The notes beneath the pieces were generated by a model. The model was not told where the DNA came from. It saw only the letters and a program-made list of their open reading frames with translations, and did not search any database. Shown here piece after piece: positions 53,473 through 63,643 of a stretch of 64,000 bases of DNA. This stretch comes from Silene conica. Lineage: Eukaryota > Streptophyta > Magnoliopsida > Caryophyllales > Caryophyllaceae. Positions within the stretch are counted from its first letter, which is position 1. Every line of letters starts with the position of its first letter. Location: the NCBI GenBank assembly GCA_029255685.2, contig CM055318.2, positions 6,329,001 to 6,393,000 of the forward strand. The letters are read 5' to 3'. The translations under genes were made by a program, and so were the position numbers.

Positions 53473-54242
53473 GATGAGCAATAGAGTAGAACGAACAGCA
53501 ATGTATATAATACAATACACAAATATTCCGTAGAAAAATAAATGATGTAAAACAGAGAGGTGGCAGGAAATGTCTTGAAAGTTGAAATGTTCGTTGCTGT
53601 CCTTTGAGAAATTATCAACGTTCGGGAGTCGGGACTACATTGGACTTTCGGAAATAGACATCAATATGAGACCGCGTTCTTCCACACTTAATTTTAAAAA
53701 AATGGCGTTGTTTTTCATACACATGATTTACTTAATTATGTATCTAATTTATCATTTTAACCTCTTACTTTTCGAATGTCCCCATTTCAAGTTCATCTAT
53801 ATATCCATTTGTTAACCACCAGTCCACCACCGCACCACCTCCCCACACCCATCACCACCACCCCTTATTCTGTGCGCCACCGACTAGAACCACCCCACCG
53901 TCGGCCAAACTCCCCGTTGATGTGGATAACTTCATGGATAAAATGTCCAATGATATATATAATACAGCCAAACGTAAACCATTCATTGAAACAGAGAAAA
54001 TAAAAGATTTTGAGAGAGAAATTTATTAAAAATTCATTAGTAAGCATAAAGCATTACTCCAGGAAACTTAGGAAAATTAACTTAGTTTTATCAATCTCCT
54101 TTTATTACTTCCAAGTTAGGAAAATCGAAAAAATAAAGCCTCCCTGGCCTCTAGCTCACAAATTCTCATTTGTAACGGACACTTTACGTTACAAGTTTGC
54201 AACCTATCACAAATGTAAGTGGATGAGTATGAGAGAGTAAGA

Positions 54243-54468
54243 CTTTGTTCTTTTCGGCTGAAACGGGTTGAATTGAATTAAATGGAATAGAGCTGAGCTG
54301 AACTAAATCGAAAGCAACTAAGTTGAAGTGAAAGAAGCTGAATTAGAAGTTAATTTTGTGAAGAGGTGAGCTGAACAGAACTGATTGAAACTGAACATAA
54401 TCAAACAAATACGGCCGAGCAAAATTAAAATGAGCTGAAATTAAGCCATAAAAAACTGAACCTAAGTG
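54243..54468 (-). repeat. Dispersed ~220-bp MITE-like repeat, copy 3
   Basis: On the minus strand it runs from GTTCAGTTTTTTATGGCTTA to CAGCCGAAAAGAACAAAG, matching 3343-3559. The paralogous 3' flank of ACR copy F (around 49795-49815) reads straight through without it (AACTTGTGACGATAATAAG versus AGTGACGATAACAAG here), so the insertion occurred after that duplication or was never in copy F. Confidence 0.65.
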
Positions 54469-54706
54469 ACGATAACAAGCAAGACCTTCTGCATGTAGCG
54501 AAGGTGAAAATTTGAAAACTCAAGCCGTATTACATTTGACAAGTGCACTTCAATACAACTTTCACATACAAATATGTACTCTACATAATAGAATTAATTA
54601 ATATATTTACATAATTACGTATCTTCTCCAAGGTAAATTAATGGAACTGGTAAAATATTAACTTCATCAATCAGTAATTCAGTATATATAGCCACCATGA
54701 CCATAT

Positions 54707-56983
54707 CTATTTTATCCTTGAAGTTTTCGATCCCTTCCCATTTACGCTTGGAAAACGTATAACACGAACTTTTTTCTGAATCTTCGAGGACATAATTGTA
54801 CGTTTATTACTTGCATCATTTTGAGAGATTCGCTTCAGTTTTGGTTGTTTGGAACGCGCAAACAAGGTCTTAAACAGAAAACTCGGTGTGGTTTCTTGAG
54901 CAGATTTCAAGGATAGATATCGGCATAGTGATTGTTTTACCAGCGATTTGGATCGGAAAACAGCGAAAATTTGAGAAACGTGGGTGCATATATCGGCCTT
55001 CATCATCTCACAGTTCGGGCCAGCTATGGCTGCAGCCACTCCACGCACTTTACATAAGCCTCGTTTGTCAGTTTCAGTCAGCTCAATCGAACAAAATGGT
55101 TCAAAATGTGCGACTTTCTTAGACTCTTCCACAGAACAATGTACAAAGAGGTTATCATCATTAATAGAATCAAGTCCCTGAACATTGAAAAAGCAAGCAA
55201 TTTTTGTGTAAGATGGGGCACAAATGCACAACCATGTGAAAGCATATTGTAAATCACAAATTGTCATTTCGTGACGGTCGATATCCGTCACAAGCTCGTG
55301 ATGGGTTAAATAGTCACATGTACAGGTAAAGACAAATCATTTGTAATTCACTAGGCAATTTAATTCTTGTCTTATTTAACCATGATTGATACTTAACCCG
55401 TTACAAACTGCGACGTATAGGAAGACTTTTTCATTGTAAATAGTCTCATAAGAAAAATTAGTTGACAAGCAGAAATTTCAATTAAAAAAACTCACAAAAT
55501 ATGCAAAAATATCGCATCAAAGGAGTTAGATCATGTGTTTTTGGATTTAAAGTCAGTTTCTTTAAGTATCTCATAAAAAAACTTGAGAAAGATATAAATT
55601 AGATCAACTGAGAACATAACTTAATTACAATACTAAATAAGCAGAAGATTATTATATACGATTTACCTTCTTAATATAATCAATGACTTTTTGACGAGTA
55701 CTCTTGTTCCCATAAAAAACAGTCATATTCAAAACTGTTATTGAAAATGTTAAAATTAGTAGTTAGCATCATAAACAATTAAACAAGTTATTATTGGAAA
55801 TATCAGGGACGAAACTAAGTAGACGTCGATCACTCAATAGGCAGATCGAGTTTTTTTTTGAAAACTTATACACGGTTAACTTTTAAAAAAAAAAAAACAA
55901 GTTAAACATTAAATAGATTGATGTTTCATCCCTATGTTAAATTTGAATTTCAATTGTGTTTTTAGTTAGTTGCATCCTGAATCCTGATTGGAATAATTGA
56001 CCTTTGCTTGTGAAAATAGGATATTATCAACGGTTTGTTTAAAAAGACATTTTAGGTAATTTATTTGAACAAAATTTTAGTTAGTTTATTTATTTTGTAC
56101 AAATGTTGAAAAGTAGTTTATTTAACCAAATAACTTACCGGAAATAAACTAGGGAGTTGCCAAGTCCTGCAAACGATTTTGCTTAATCTAGCACACTTTA
56201 TCATGTTGTTCCGATTTTTACCCCTCTCACTTTTCACCTCCAATTAGAGATACAATAAACAAAGTAGAGAATCCCAAAAAAACATCTATACTAAGCTGCT
56301 CCACCCCCATTTGCCCAACTACCAAACTCTCAACAACTAAAACAAACCATCAATAGGCGCCATAAACCGACCGGTTGACCACCCTATCCCGGCCAATAAG
56401 ACGACCACCAACAACCACCTTTTAAATAATCCAAAATTTCAAATCCCGAAATTTCAAACCCTAATTGTAAAAATTCTTCCTTTTAAAACTAAAAAAATAT
56501 TCATTCAATCAATTAAAAGTGTGTATTAATTAATTTGTTGATATAACGACCAAATTACATGTGATATGTGCGACTTAAGATCCATAATTTATTAAATTAT
56601 TAGCAAGTTGGTTGGAGTTGACACTTGAGAGGAAGAGAACGAACAACATTGAGCCTTTTTTAACAAAGGGTAAATTCAAAACAAGTTAACATAAGTGTGT
56701 GGGATTAACTAAAATCACGTGCGGGATTTAGTAACCACGTAGTTATAGTTATGTATATGAGAAATATTAATAATTTCAATTTTCTCATTAATTGAAACGT
56801 TCAAAAACATAATATACGAGTTGTATCCAATAATAATTTCTGATAAAAATATATACCTTCCATTGGCCATCTCCATTCTTCGTCCCAATATATGTATACA
56901 TTTGTAATGACAATGTTCATATCCATTTCATAGAGAAGTTCAACCATTTTTCCAAGTATGCCATGATTGTTGCAACTCTCCAT
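54707..56983 (-). pseudogene. ACR-type ACT-domain repeat gene, 5'-incomplete copy G
   Basis: Exons read on the minus strand: 56983-56857 (MESCNNHGILGKMVELLYEM, ACT 1), 55734-55667 (LNMTVFYGNKSTRQKVIDYI) and about 55177-54707, which holds IELTETDKRGLCKV and CEMMKADICTHVSQ (ACT 2 start) and ends with TAA at 54707. Junctions keep phase. Copy F uses an acceptor further upstream (ttacag), which here reads TTTACAA; the next in-phase AG is at 55178/55177, so exon 5 may have shifted. Exons 1-2 are missing: intron-2 homology with copy F extends to about 57185, then unrelated transposon DNA follows. ACT 3 and 4 of full ACRs are also absent. It could be transcribed from the Met at 56983, but no promoter is evident. 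Family assignment rests on motif order, not alignment. Confidence 0.6.
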
Positions 56984-57261
56984 CTGAATTTGTGATAAAT
57001 AATTTCCCTTCTTTATCAAATGAACTATGTCAAACTTTTAATTATACGGCGGACTATTTCCTAGTATCGTAACATACATTAGCCAAATTCCGACCTAAAC
57101 CCCTGTAAATTTCTCTATATCGGAATAATCAATAACCTAATTGCCCATGATTACATCAATAGACACATCGCAAATATGGATTTAACCCTTTATCACCGCA
57201 TAGATAAGATTAAATCTATGCCATCTTACCCATATGTTTCAACTATAAGTTACTCGACTTA

Positions 57262-57430
57262 GACATGTTTGGTAAACAACATATTGACCAATTTTTAGCA
57301 TATTGAAGGCTTTTAGCATGTTTGACCAGTCAATATACTAATTTTCGTGTTTGGTAAACAGCATATTGACTAACAGCATATTTGGGGTCAATATGCTATT
57401 TTACAATATGTTGTTTACCCAGCATATTGG
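57262..57430. repeat. Small inverted-repeat element (TTGGTAAACAACATATTG)
   Basis: TTTGGTAAACAACATATTGA near 57269 pairs with CAATATGTTGTTTACCCAGC near 57405, with an internal repeat TTTGGTAAACAGCATATTGA. It resembles a hAT-type MITE. It separates the homologous ACR G intron (ending about 57250) from the following repeat array. Confidence 0.45.
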
Positions 57431-57432
57431 TT

Positions 57433-57953
57433 AGCATCAATATATATACTTAAAAGAGGAACTTTTCGAGCGATTTTATTGGCTATTGTTTTTGAGTAAT
57501 TTCATTGGCTATTAGTTGGTTAAATAAATTAAATATATAATAAAAAGATAATTAAGTAGTAATAAAATATCAGTTGGATAAATATTGTTTTTAGAGCGAT
57601 TACTTTGGATATTATTTTGGTTAAATAAATTAAGTATATAAATAAAAAGATAATTAAATATTAATAAAATATCAGTTAGGTAATTATTGAATTACTTAAA
57701 AGATGAGCTACAGAATACAAACACATAAGAATAATATGAGCTAATGTAAAAAGAATACGAGTTTTAGAGAATCACGAACTAAAAAATACGAGCACCGAAC
57801 AATGCGAGTAATTAACCTAAGAATACGAGATAATATAAAAAGAATGCGAGCTATTAAGCTAAGAATACAGGCTAATGTAAAAACAATATGATCTATTAAG
57901 GTAAGACGAGCTTTAAAATACGAGCACAAATGAATACGAGCTAATAAAAAAAC
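57433..57953 (+). repeat. GAATACGAGCTAAT degenerate array, left part
   Basis: It starts with a Helitron-like TCAATATATATACTTAAAAG near 57437, then from about 57700 carries many copies of AAGAATACGAGCTAATGTAA, AATACGAGCACC and similar words. The same array continues at 63644-64000. No gene is present; the 57741-57929 open stretch on the minus strand is the repeat translated. Confidence 0.65.
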
Positions 57954-58199
57954 TGTTGAAATAATAATCAGCTCAAGCTGAACTTACTAACTGTATTAGT
58001 TAGTTAATGCAGTAACAAATTCTGTTACACTAACTATAGTTAGTTAGTCAGTTAAATCAGTTTGTATATATACTGCAGGAGTCATAATTATGTAACTACT
58101 TCTGATCAATATAACAACCTCCTTTATTTACTCCTTGGATTCTCTCTAATGCAAGCTTATACATTCATCAATGGAGATCATCAATCTCAAGTGTTCATA
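57954..58199 (+). repeat. 5' LTR of the copia element
   Basis: It begins TGTTGAAATAATAATCAGCT and ends AAGTGTTCATA. If the PBS starts at TGGTATCAG and the target repeat is AAAAC, the LTR ends in TA, not the usual CA. A TATA-like TTTGTATATATACTG (about 58061-58075) suggests the U3 promoter. TAGTTAGT/ACTAACTA words around 57983-58046 can form hairpins. Confidence 0.93.
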
Positions 58200-58208
58200 T
58201 GGTATCAG
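58200..58208 (+). other. Primer-binding site (initiator tRNA-Met)
   Basis: TGGTATCAG directly after the 5' LTR matches the 3' end of plant initiator tRNA-Met; the following TCGCC departs from the common AGC extension, so pairing is about 9 nt. Confidence 0.8.
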
Positions 58209-58630
58209 TCGCCATAGGTATAACGATTTCCTTATACTTGATGATACTCCTTGTTAGCTTGTTCTACCAATTGTTATCTCAATTGTTTTTTAATCTGATC
58301 CTTGGTGTAATTTCTGGGTTTGGTTTTGATTTTGACTTTCATTTCACTGCTTCCGCATCTCTTACCTCAAAATTTCGCGCTTAATCGCTGATTCATTTCC
58401 TAATTCATTCCTTCTTCCAATCTTGTTTTTCGATTTGCTGTCGCGAATTAATCGCTTTTCGTCAATCAAGTTGTGGATTTTTCTGCATTGTTCGAATTTT
58501 TCCTTATCAACAAATTCATACGCATTCGTGCAACGATTCTATTGTTTTCATTCATTTTTTAACTTTTTTAGGGTTCCTTAATTCAATTTTTCCCTCTTTT
58601 CACAATCAAATTGATCCTTAGTCATTCATA

Positions 58631-61600
58631 ATGCCTGCTTCTCCAACTCAATCTGTTTCCTCCGCCTCTATTGATGTCTATGATGATCCTCTGTCCCTCA
58701 CAAACAATGATCAGCCCAATCTTAAATTGACTGATACATTGTTTGATGGAACTGGTTTCCTTCTTTGGAAAAGAGATGTTCTCATGGCATTGGCGTCCAA
58801 AAATAAGGAAGGTTTCATAACTGGCACTTGCCCTCGACCTCCTACAACTGATAAGAAATTTCATCTCTGGTCACGGTGTGACATGCTGGTTCTTCAATGG
58901 ATTAAACACTCCATGGATAAGAAACTCAGGGATAATTTTACCTATGTTTCCTACTCTAAGGATCTGTGGACTGAATTAGTTGAGAGATATGGCCAGCTGA
59001 ATGGTATAGAGTTATACCAACTTAAGAAAGAACTCACTCACATCTCTCAGGATAATTTGCCTATTGTTGATTACTATGGGTCATTGAAAAGGACTTGGGA
59101 GGAAATTGATGACATAGATCCTCTACCTATTTGCACTTGTGGAGCTATGCGTGCTTGTACTTGCCAACTGTTAAAACGCATCTTAGATAGGGAAGCTCAA
59201 TCTAAGTTGATTCAGTTATTAATGGGACTGAACTCCACTTATGAAGGTGTCAAAGAACATGTCCTCACTATGGAAATCCTGCCTACTATAAATAGGGTGC
59301 TAGGTTTATTGCAGAAAGTTGAGAAGCAAAAACAGTTATCTGAAATTACAGAAAGTGTTCCTGAAGCTAATGCTTATGCTAGTCATAAGTATTCTGGATC
59401 AAAAGATGGTGTTGCTGACAACTCCAATAAGAAACAAAGAACTGATCAAGAGTTTGAGAAATCACAAAAGAAATGTGATCACTGTCAGAAGAAGGGACAT
59501 TTAATTACAGACTGTTATCAACTTCAAACTTGCACATTCTGCAATATTAAAGGTCACATTCGTGATCACTGCTACAAGTTAAAGAAGATGATGGCAGCGA
59601 AGAATAAGAGTGAGAGAGGAGGGTACAATGGCAGAAGGAGCAGGGGTGGTTATAACAAGAGTGGTTCAAATAATGCTAATACCTCACACTCACATTATGA
59701 TGATGAATTTGATGATGAAGTTGAATTCACACCTCTGCAAACACCACAGTCCATGCTTAAGGGATCCACCATGCTTAAGGGATCCACTTCTTTCACTGAC
59801 AATGATGATCTTGTATCTGGTTTGGTAGATACAATTACTGACAAGGTTTTAAAGAACATATCTCAGAGGTTTCCCTCATCTACAGCAGGATCAGCGAATG
59901 CTTCACAATCTGTGAACTTCTCAGGTAATTCTGATTACTCTCATGCTTATGCTATTCATGATCACTCACATACATCTAATTGGATAGTTGACACTGGGGC
60001 ATCTGATCACATGACATCCAACATTCAATTGCTACATGACATTAACCACCTAGATAAACCTATTACTGTTGTTCTTCCTGATGGTAGTTCAAAACTGGTA
60101 TATAAAACAGGAAATATGCAATTAACAACACACATTGAACTCAAAAATGTCTTTGTAGTACCTGGCTTTAAAGAAAATCTTTTGTCTGTTCCATCTCTTT
60201 TACAGAATACTAATATGCGAGTCGTTTTCTTTCCATCTATTTGCTGGTTCCAGGACCTTTCAAGTAAAACAGTTTTAGCCATTGGAAGAAAGCGAGAAGG
60301 TTTATACAGACTTTCTCGAAATATAGAGCATAAGAATAATGACAATATGCAGAAATGTCCAGCTTTAAACATGAATGTTCAGTCAAATAGTTGTATGAAG
60401 GATATTGATTTGTATTTGTTGCATCAAAGACTTGGTCATACATCAATAGATAAATTGAAACATGTTTCAGGAGCTCAATTTTGCAATGGAATGAAAACTT
60501 TTGATTGTAGTGTATGCATTCTGTCAAAACACCATGCTTTACCTTTCCACAAAAGCATATCTTATTCTTCTAACTGTTTTGAATTGGTTCACATGGATGT
60601 TTGGGGACCGTACAAAGTAAGTACAATGACTGGTGCACGATCCTTCTTGACCATTGTAGATGATCACTCTAGGTCTACCTGGACTTACTTGATTCAAACT
60701 AAACAACAAGTGCCTCAAATAATCAAAAACTTCCTCATCCATGTTGATACACAATTTAATATGAAAATCAAGACTGTAAGGACAGATAATGGGACTGAAT
60801 TCATCCAAGAACCATGTAAAGTCATGTTCAACACAAGAGGAATTATACACCAAACAAGCATAGTAGGCACACCACAACAAAATGCCAGAGTAGAAAGAAA
60901 ACACAGGCACTTATTAGACACTGCAAGAGCTTTAAAAATACAGTCCAACATGCCTCTGAAGTTCTGGGGGGAATGTTTACTCACTGCTGCATATCTCATA
61001 AATAAAATGCCTATTGCTAAGCTTGATTGGAAGTGTCCTCATGAAATACTTTTTGGTGAACTCCCATCTTATGATGAGTTAAGGATTTTTGGATCCTTAT
61101 GTTATGCCACTGTACCAGCTAAACTAAGAGATAAACTGGGATATAGAGCAAGGAAATGTGTTTTTCTTGGCTATCCATATGGGAAAAAAGGTTACAAACT
61201 CTATGACTTAGAGAAACATACCATTTTCATGAGTAGAGATGTCATATTTAAGGAAAGCATTTTTCCTTATAGACATACCAAATTACATGATGATCTTACT
61301 CATCATCAACACATTGCTCATCTTAATACACCAGATGAAATAAATTACAGAACTTTTACCGAGGCACTTAATAATGCTGAGGACAAAGATCTGGAAAAGC
61401 AGCATGATTCTACAGATCAGACTCTTATACATGATCATAATGATGATGATATTTCACATCTAAATGAGAATGATCATAATGATGATGATATTTCACATCT
61501 AAATGTGAATGACCATAATGATACTACATTACAACAAGATAAATCTTGTACTGATACAAGACATAATGACAATAATGATTCTGAAATCTTACAGAATGTC

Positions 61601-63334
61601 ACACAGCCTGAATCAGTAAGAAGGTCAAATAGGCAGAGAAAACCTTCCTCTTTGCTTAACGATTATCATTGTCCTAAAATGATAAAGACAAAGAGAAATC
61701 ATGCTGGTTTACATGCTAGTATCCTTGCTGAATTACCAATGTTTGACAGAACATATTTAGCATCATTAAATCTTGCTTTCCTTGAGAAAGAACCTACTCA
61801 TTTTGAAGAAGCAACACAAGATGTGAGATGGGTACAAGCCATGAATCAAGAGTTAGCTGCTCTAGAATCAAATCAAACATGGACAATGACAGAATTACCA
61901 CATGGAAAGAAGGCAATTGGATGCAAATGGGTCTATAAGATTAAGCACAAAGCAGATGGCACAGTTGAAAGGTTTAAAGCAAGACTCGTGGCCAAAGGAT
62001 ACAATCAAATAAAAGATTTGGACTACAAACACACATTTTCACCTGTTGCCAAACTTGCAACTGTGAGAACTCTCATTGCCTTAGCCTCAACCAAAGGATG
62101 GCAATTACACCAATTGGACATAAACAATGCATTCCTACATGGGTTCTTAGATGAAGAGGTGTACATGATTCCTCCTGAAGGTTATACTGGGCATAAGAAA
62201 GGGGAAGTTTGCAAATTACAAAGATCTCTATATGGATTAAAACAAGCATCTAGGCAGTGGAATATTGAGCTAACAAAGTATTTCACAAGTCTAGGGTTCA
62301 TACAGTCCAAACAGGACTATTCTTTGTTTACAAGGGTGAACAAGACATCAGGAACTCTTCTTATAGCTCTGGTATATGTAGATGATGTCATGTTGACAGG
62401 GGATTGTCAGGATGAGATAAAAGAAGTGAAAGAAGGATTAAACCAAGCATTCACAATCAAAGATCTTGGTTTTATGAGATATTTTCTAGGATTAGAGGTT
62501 GCAAGGAATGAATCAGGAATCACCATTAATCAGAGAAAGTACACTTTGAACATTATCAAAGATCTAGGCATGGAGGACTGTACAGAAGCTAATTTCCCTT
62601 TGCCAAAAGGATTAAAATTAAGTACAGATCAAGGAGATATATTGGAAAGACCTGACACATACAGAAGGCTAATTGGAAGGTTACTTTATCTCAACTTAAG
62701 TAGACCTGATATATCCTATGCCGTTCAACACCTTAGTCAGTTCCTTACTCAACCCAGAAAGCCACACTTACAAGCAGCCATGCATGTGATAAAGTACTTA
62801 AGACATACTGTTAATGCAGGATTATTCTATCCTGCAAACAGTTCTCTGGAGCTTAAGGCATATTGTGATGCAGATTGGGGACAGTGTGTTTTCAGTTGCA
62901 GATCATTAAGTGGGTATTGTGTTTTCCTTGGGAACTCCTTGATATCATGGAAGACAAAGAAACAGAAAACAGTGTCCAAAAGCTCAACTGAGGCAGAATA
63001 TAGGTGTATGTCTTATACTGCTAGTGAATTGGTGTGGCTGGACAGATTGCTGGGGGATCTAGGTGCTCATATACCTAAACCTATTGTGATGAACTGTGAC
63101 AACAAATCAGCTCAACACATAGCAGAGAATCCAGTCTTCCATGAGAGAACAAAACACCTTGATATTGACTGTCACTACGTTAGGGAAAGAGTGCAAGATG
63201 GTTTTCTGGCTACTAAGCATGTTAAAACAAATATGCAGGTAGCTGATATTATGACGAAGCCTTTAGGAGTTCAGCAACACAACTTTCTATCAGAAATGCT
63301 TGGAATGAAGTTTCTGAATCCTACAAAAAACTAA
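58631..63334 (+). CDS. Copia Gag-Pol polyprotein, intact 1567 aa
   Basis: A single frame from ATG 58631, 431 bp after the LTR. Order: Gag N-terminal domain (~30-110, FDGTGFLLWKRDVLMALASK); two CCHC knuckles (CDHCQKKGHLITDC and CTFCNIKGHIRDHC, ~282-318); aspartic protease (WIVDTGASDHM, Asp454); integrase HHCC zinc site (His598; Cys626 and Cys629); integrase catalytic Asp656, Asp719 and Glu755 (35-residue spacing between the last two); reverse transcriptase with YVDD at 1249-1252; RNase H with YCDADW (~1411-1416) and a C-terminal VADIMTKPLG. The protein copies the element RNA in virus-like particles and inserts the cDNA. No stop or frameshift was seen. Two in-frame tandem duplications stand out: LKGST twice (59757-59790) and DHNDDDISHLN twice (61433-61520), both in linker regions. 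Confidence 0.97.
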   Translation: MPASPTQSVSSASIDVYDDPLSLTNNDQPNLKLTDTLFDGTGFLLWKRDVLMALASKNKEGFITGTCPRPPTTDKKFHLWSRCDMLVLQWIKHSMDKKLRDNFTYVSYSKDLWTELVERYGQLNGIELYQLKKELTHISQDNLPIVDYYGSLKRTWEEIDDIDPLPICTCGAMRACTCQLLKRILDREAQSKLIQLLMGLNSTYEGVKEHVLTMEILPTINRVLGLLQKVEKQKQLSEITESVPEANAYASHKYSGSKDGVADNSNKKQRTDQEFEKSQKKCDHCQKKGHLITDCYQLQTCTFCNIKGHIRDHCYKLKKMMAAKNKSERGGYNGRRSRGGYNKSGSNNANTSHSHYDDEFDDEVEFTPLQTPQSMLKGSTMLKGSTSFTDNDDLVSGLVDTITDKVLKNISQRFPSSTAGSANASQSVNFSGNSDYSHAYAIHDHSHTSNWIVDTGASDHMTSNIQLLHDINHLDKPITVVLPDGSSKLVYKTGNMQLTTHIELKNVFVVPGFKENLLSVPSLLQNTNMRVVFFPSICWFQDLSSKTVLAIGRKREGLYRLSRNIEHKNNDNMQKCPALNMNVQSNSCMKDIDLYLLHQRLGHTSIDKLKHVSGAQFCNGMKTFDCSVCILSKHHALPFHKSISYSSNCFELVHMDVWGPYKVSTMTGARSFLTIVDDHSRSTWTYLIQTKQQVPQIIKNFLIHVDTQFNMKIKTVRTDNGTEFIQEPCKVMFNTRGIIHQTSIVGTPQQNARVERKHRHLLDTARALKIQSNMPLKFWGECLLTAAYLINKMPIAKLDWKCPHEILFGELPSYDELRIFGSLCYATVPAKLRDKLGYRARKCVFLGYPYGKKGYKLYDLEKHTIFMSRDVIFKESIFPYRHTKLHDDLTHHQHIAHLNTPDEINYRTFTEALNNAEDKDLEKQHDSTDQTLIHDHNDDDISHLNENDHNDDDISHLNVNDHNDTTLQQDKSCTDTRHNDNNDSEILQNVTQPESVRRSNRQRKPSSLLNDYHCPKMIKTKRNHAGLHASILAELPMFDRTYLASLNLAFLEKEPTHFEEATQDVRWVQAMNQELAALESNQTWTMTELPHGKKAIGCKWVYKIKHKADGTVERFKARLVAKGYNQIKDLDYKHTFSPVAKLATVRTLIALASTKGWQLHQLDINNAFLHGFLDEEVYMIPPEGYTGHKKGEVCKLQRSLYGLKQASRQWNIELTKYFTSLGFIQSKQDYSLFTRVNKTSGTLLIALVYVDDVMLTGDCQDEIKEVKEGLNQAFTIKDLGFMRYFLGLEVARNESGITINQRKYTLNIIKDLGMEDCTEANFPLPKGLKLSTDQGDILERPDTYRRLIGRLLYLNLSRPDISYAVQHLSQFLTQPRKPHLQAAMHVIKYLRHTVNAGLFYPANSSLELKAYCDADWGQCVFSCRSLSGYCVFLGNSLISWKTKKQKTVSKSSTEAEYRCMSYTASELVWLDRLLGDLGAHIPKPIVMNCDNKSAQHIAENPVFHERTKHLDIDCHYVRERVQDGFLATKHVKTNMQVADIMTKPLGVQQHNFLSEMLGMKFLNPTKN

Positions 63335-63392
63335 ATGATAGTTTTTCCTGTTTTCCTTATTAGAAATTCTTTTGTTCAGCTTGAAAGGGGAG

Positions 63393-63638
63393 TGTTGAAA
63401 TAATAATCAGCTCAAGCTGAACTTACTAACTGTATTAGTTAGTTAATGCAGTAACAAATTCTGTTACACTAACTATAGTTAGTTAGTCAGTTAAATCAGT
63501 TTGTATATATACTGCAGGAGTCATAATTATGTAACTACTTCTGATCAATATAACAACCTCCTTTATTTACTCCTTGGATTCTCTCTAATGCAAGCTTATA
63601 CATTCATCAATGGAGATCATCAATCTCAAGTGTTCATA
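63393..63638 (+). repeat. 3' LTR of the copia element
   Basis: Base-for-base copy of 57954-58199 by eye. It is preceded by the polypurine tract at 63384-63392 and followed by the AAAAC target repeat. Confidence 0.93.
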
Positions 63639-63643
63639 AAAAC

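Larger units (their letters stand above)
57954..63638 (+). mobile_element. Full-length Ty1/copia LTR retrotransposon, 5685 bp
   Basis: The LTRs at 57954-58199 and 63393-63638 (246 bp each) read as identical. The 5-bp target duplication AAAAC lies at 57949-57953 and 63639-63643. A primer-binding site TGGTATCAG (58200-58208), complementary to initiator tRNA-Met, abuts the 5' LTR. A polypurine tract AAAGGGGAG (63384-63392) abuts the 3' LTR. One uninterrupted Gag-Pol frame fills the interior. Copia type is shown by the order protease, integrase, reverse transcriptase, RNase H. Identical LTRs, perfect target repeats and an intact frame indicate a very recent, possibly still competent insertion. 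Confidence 0.97.

Noticed and set aside
60025..60999. Minus-strand frames across the copia element
   Set aside because: Antisense shadows of the intact Gag-Pol frame.
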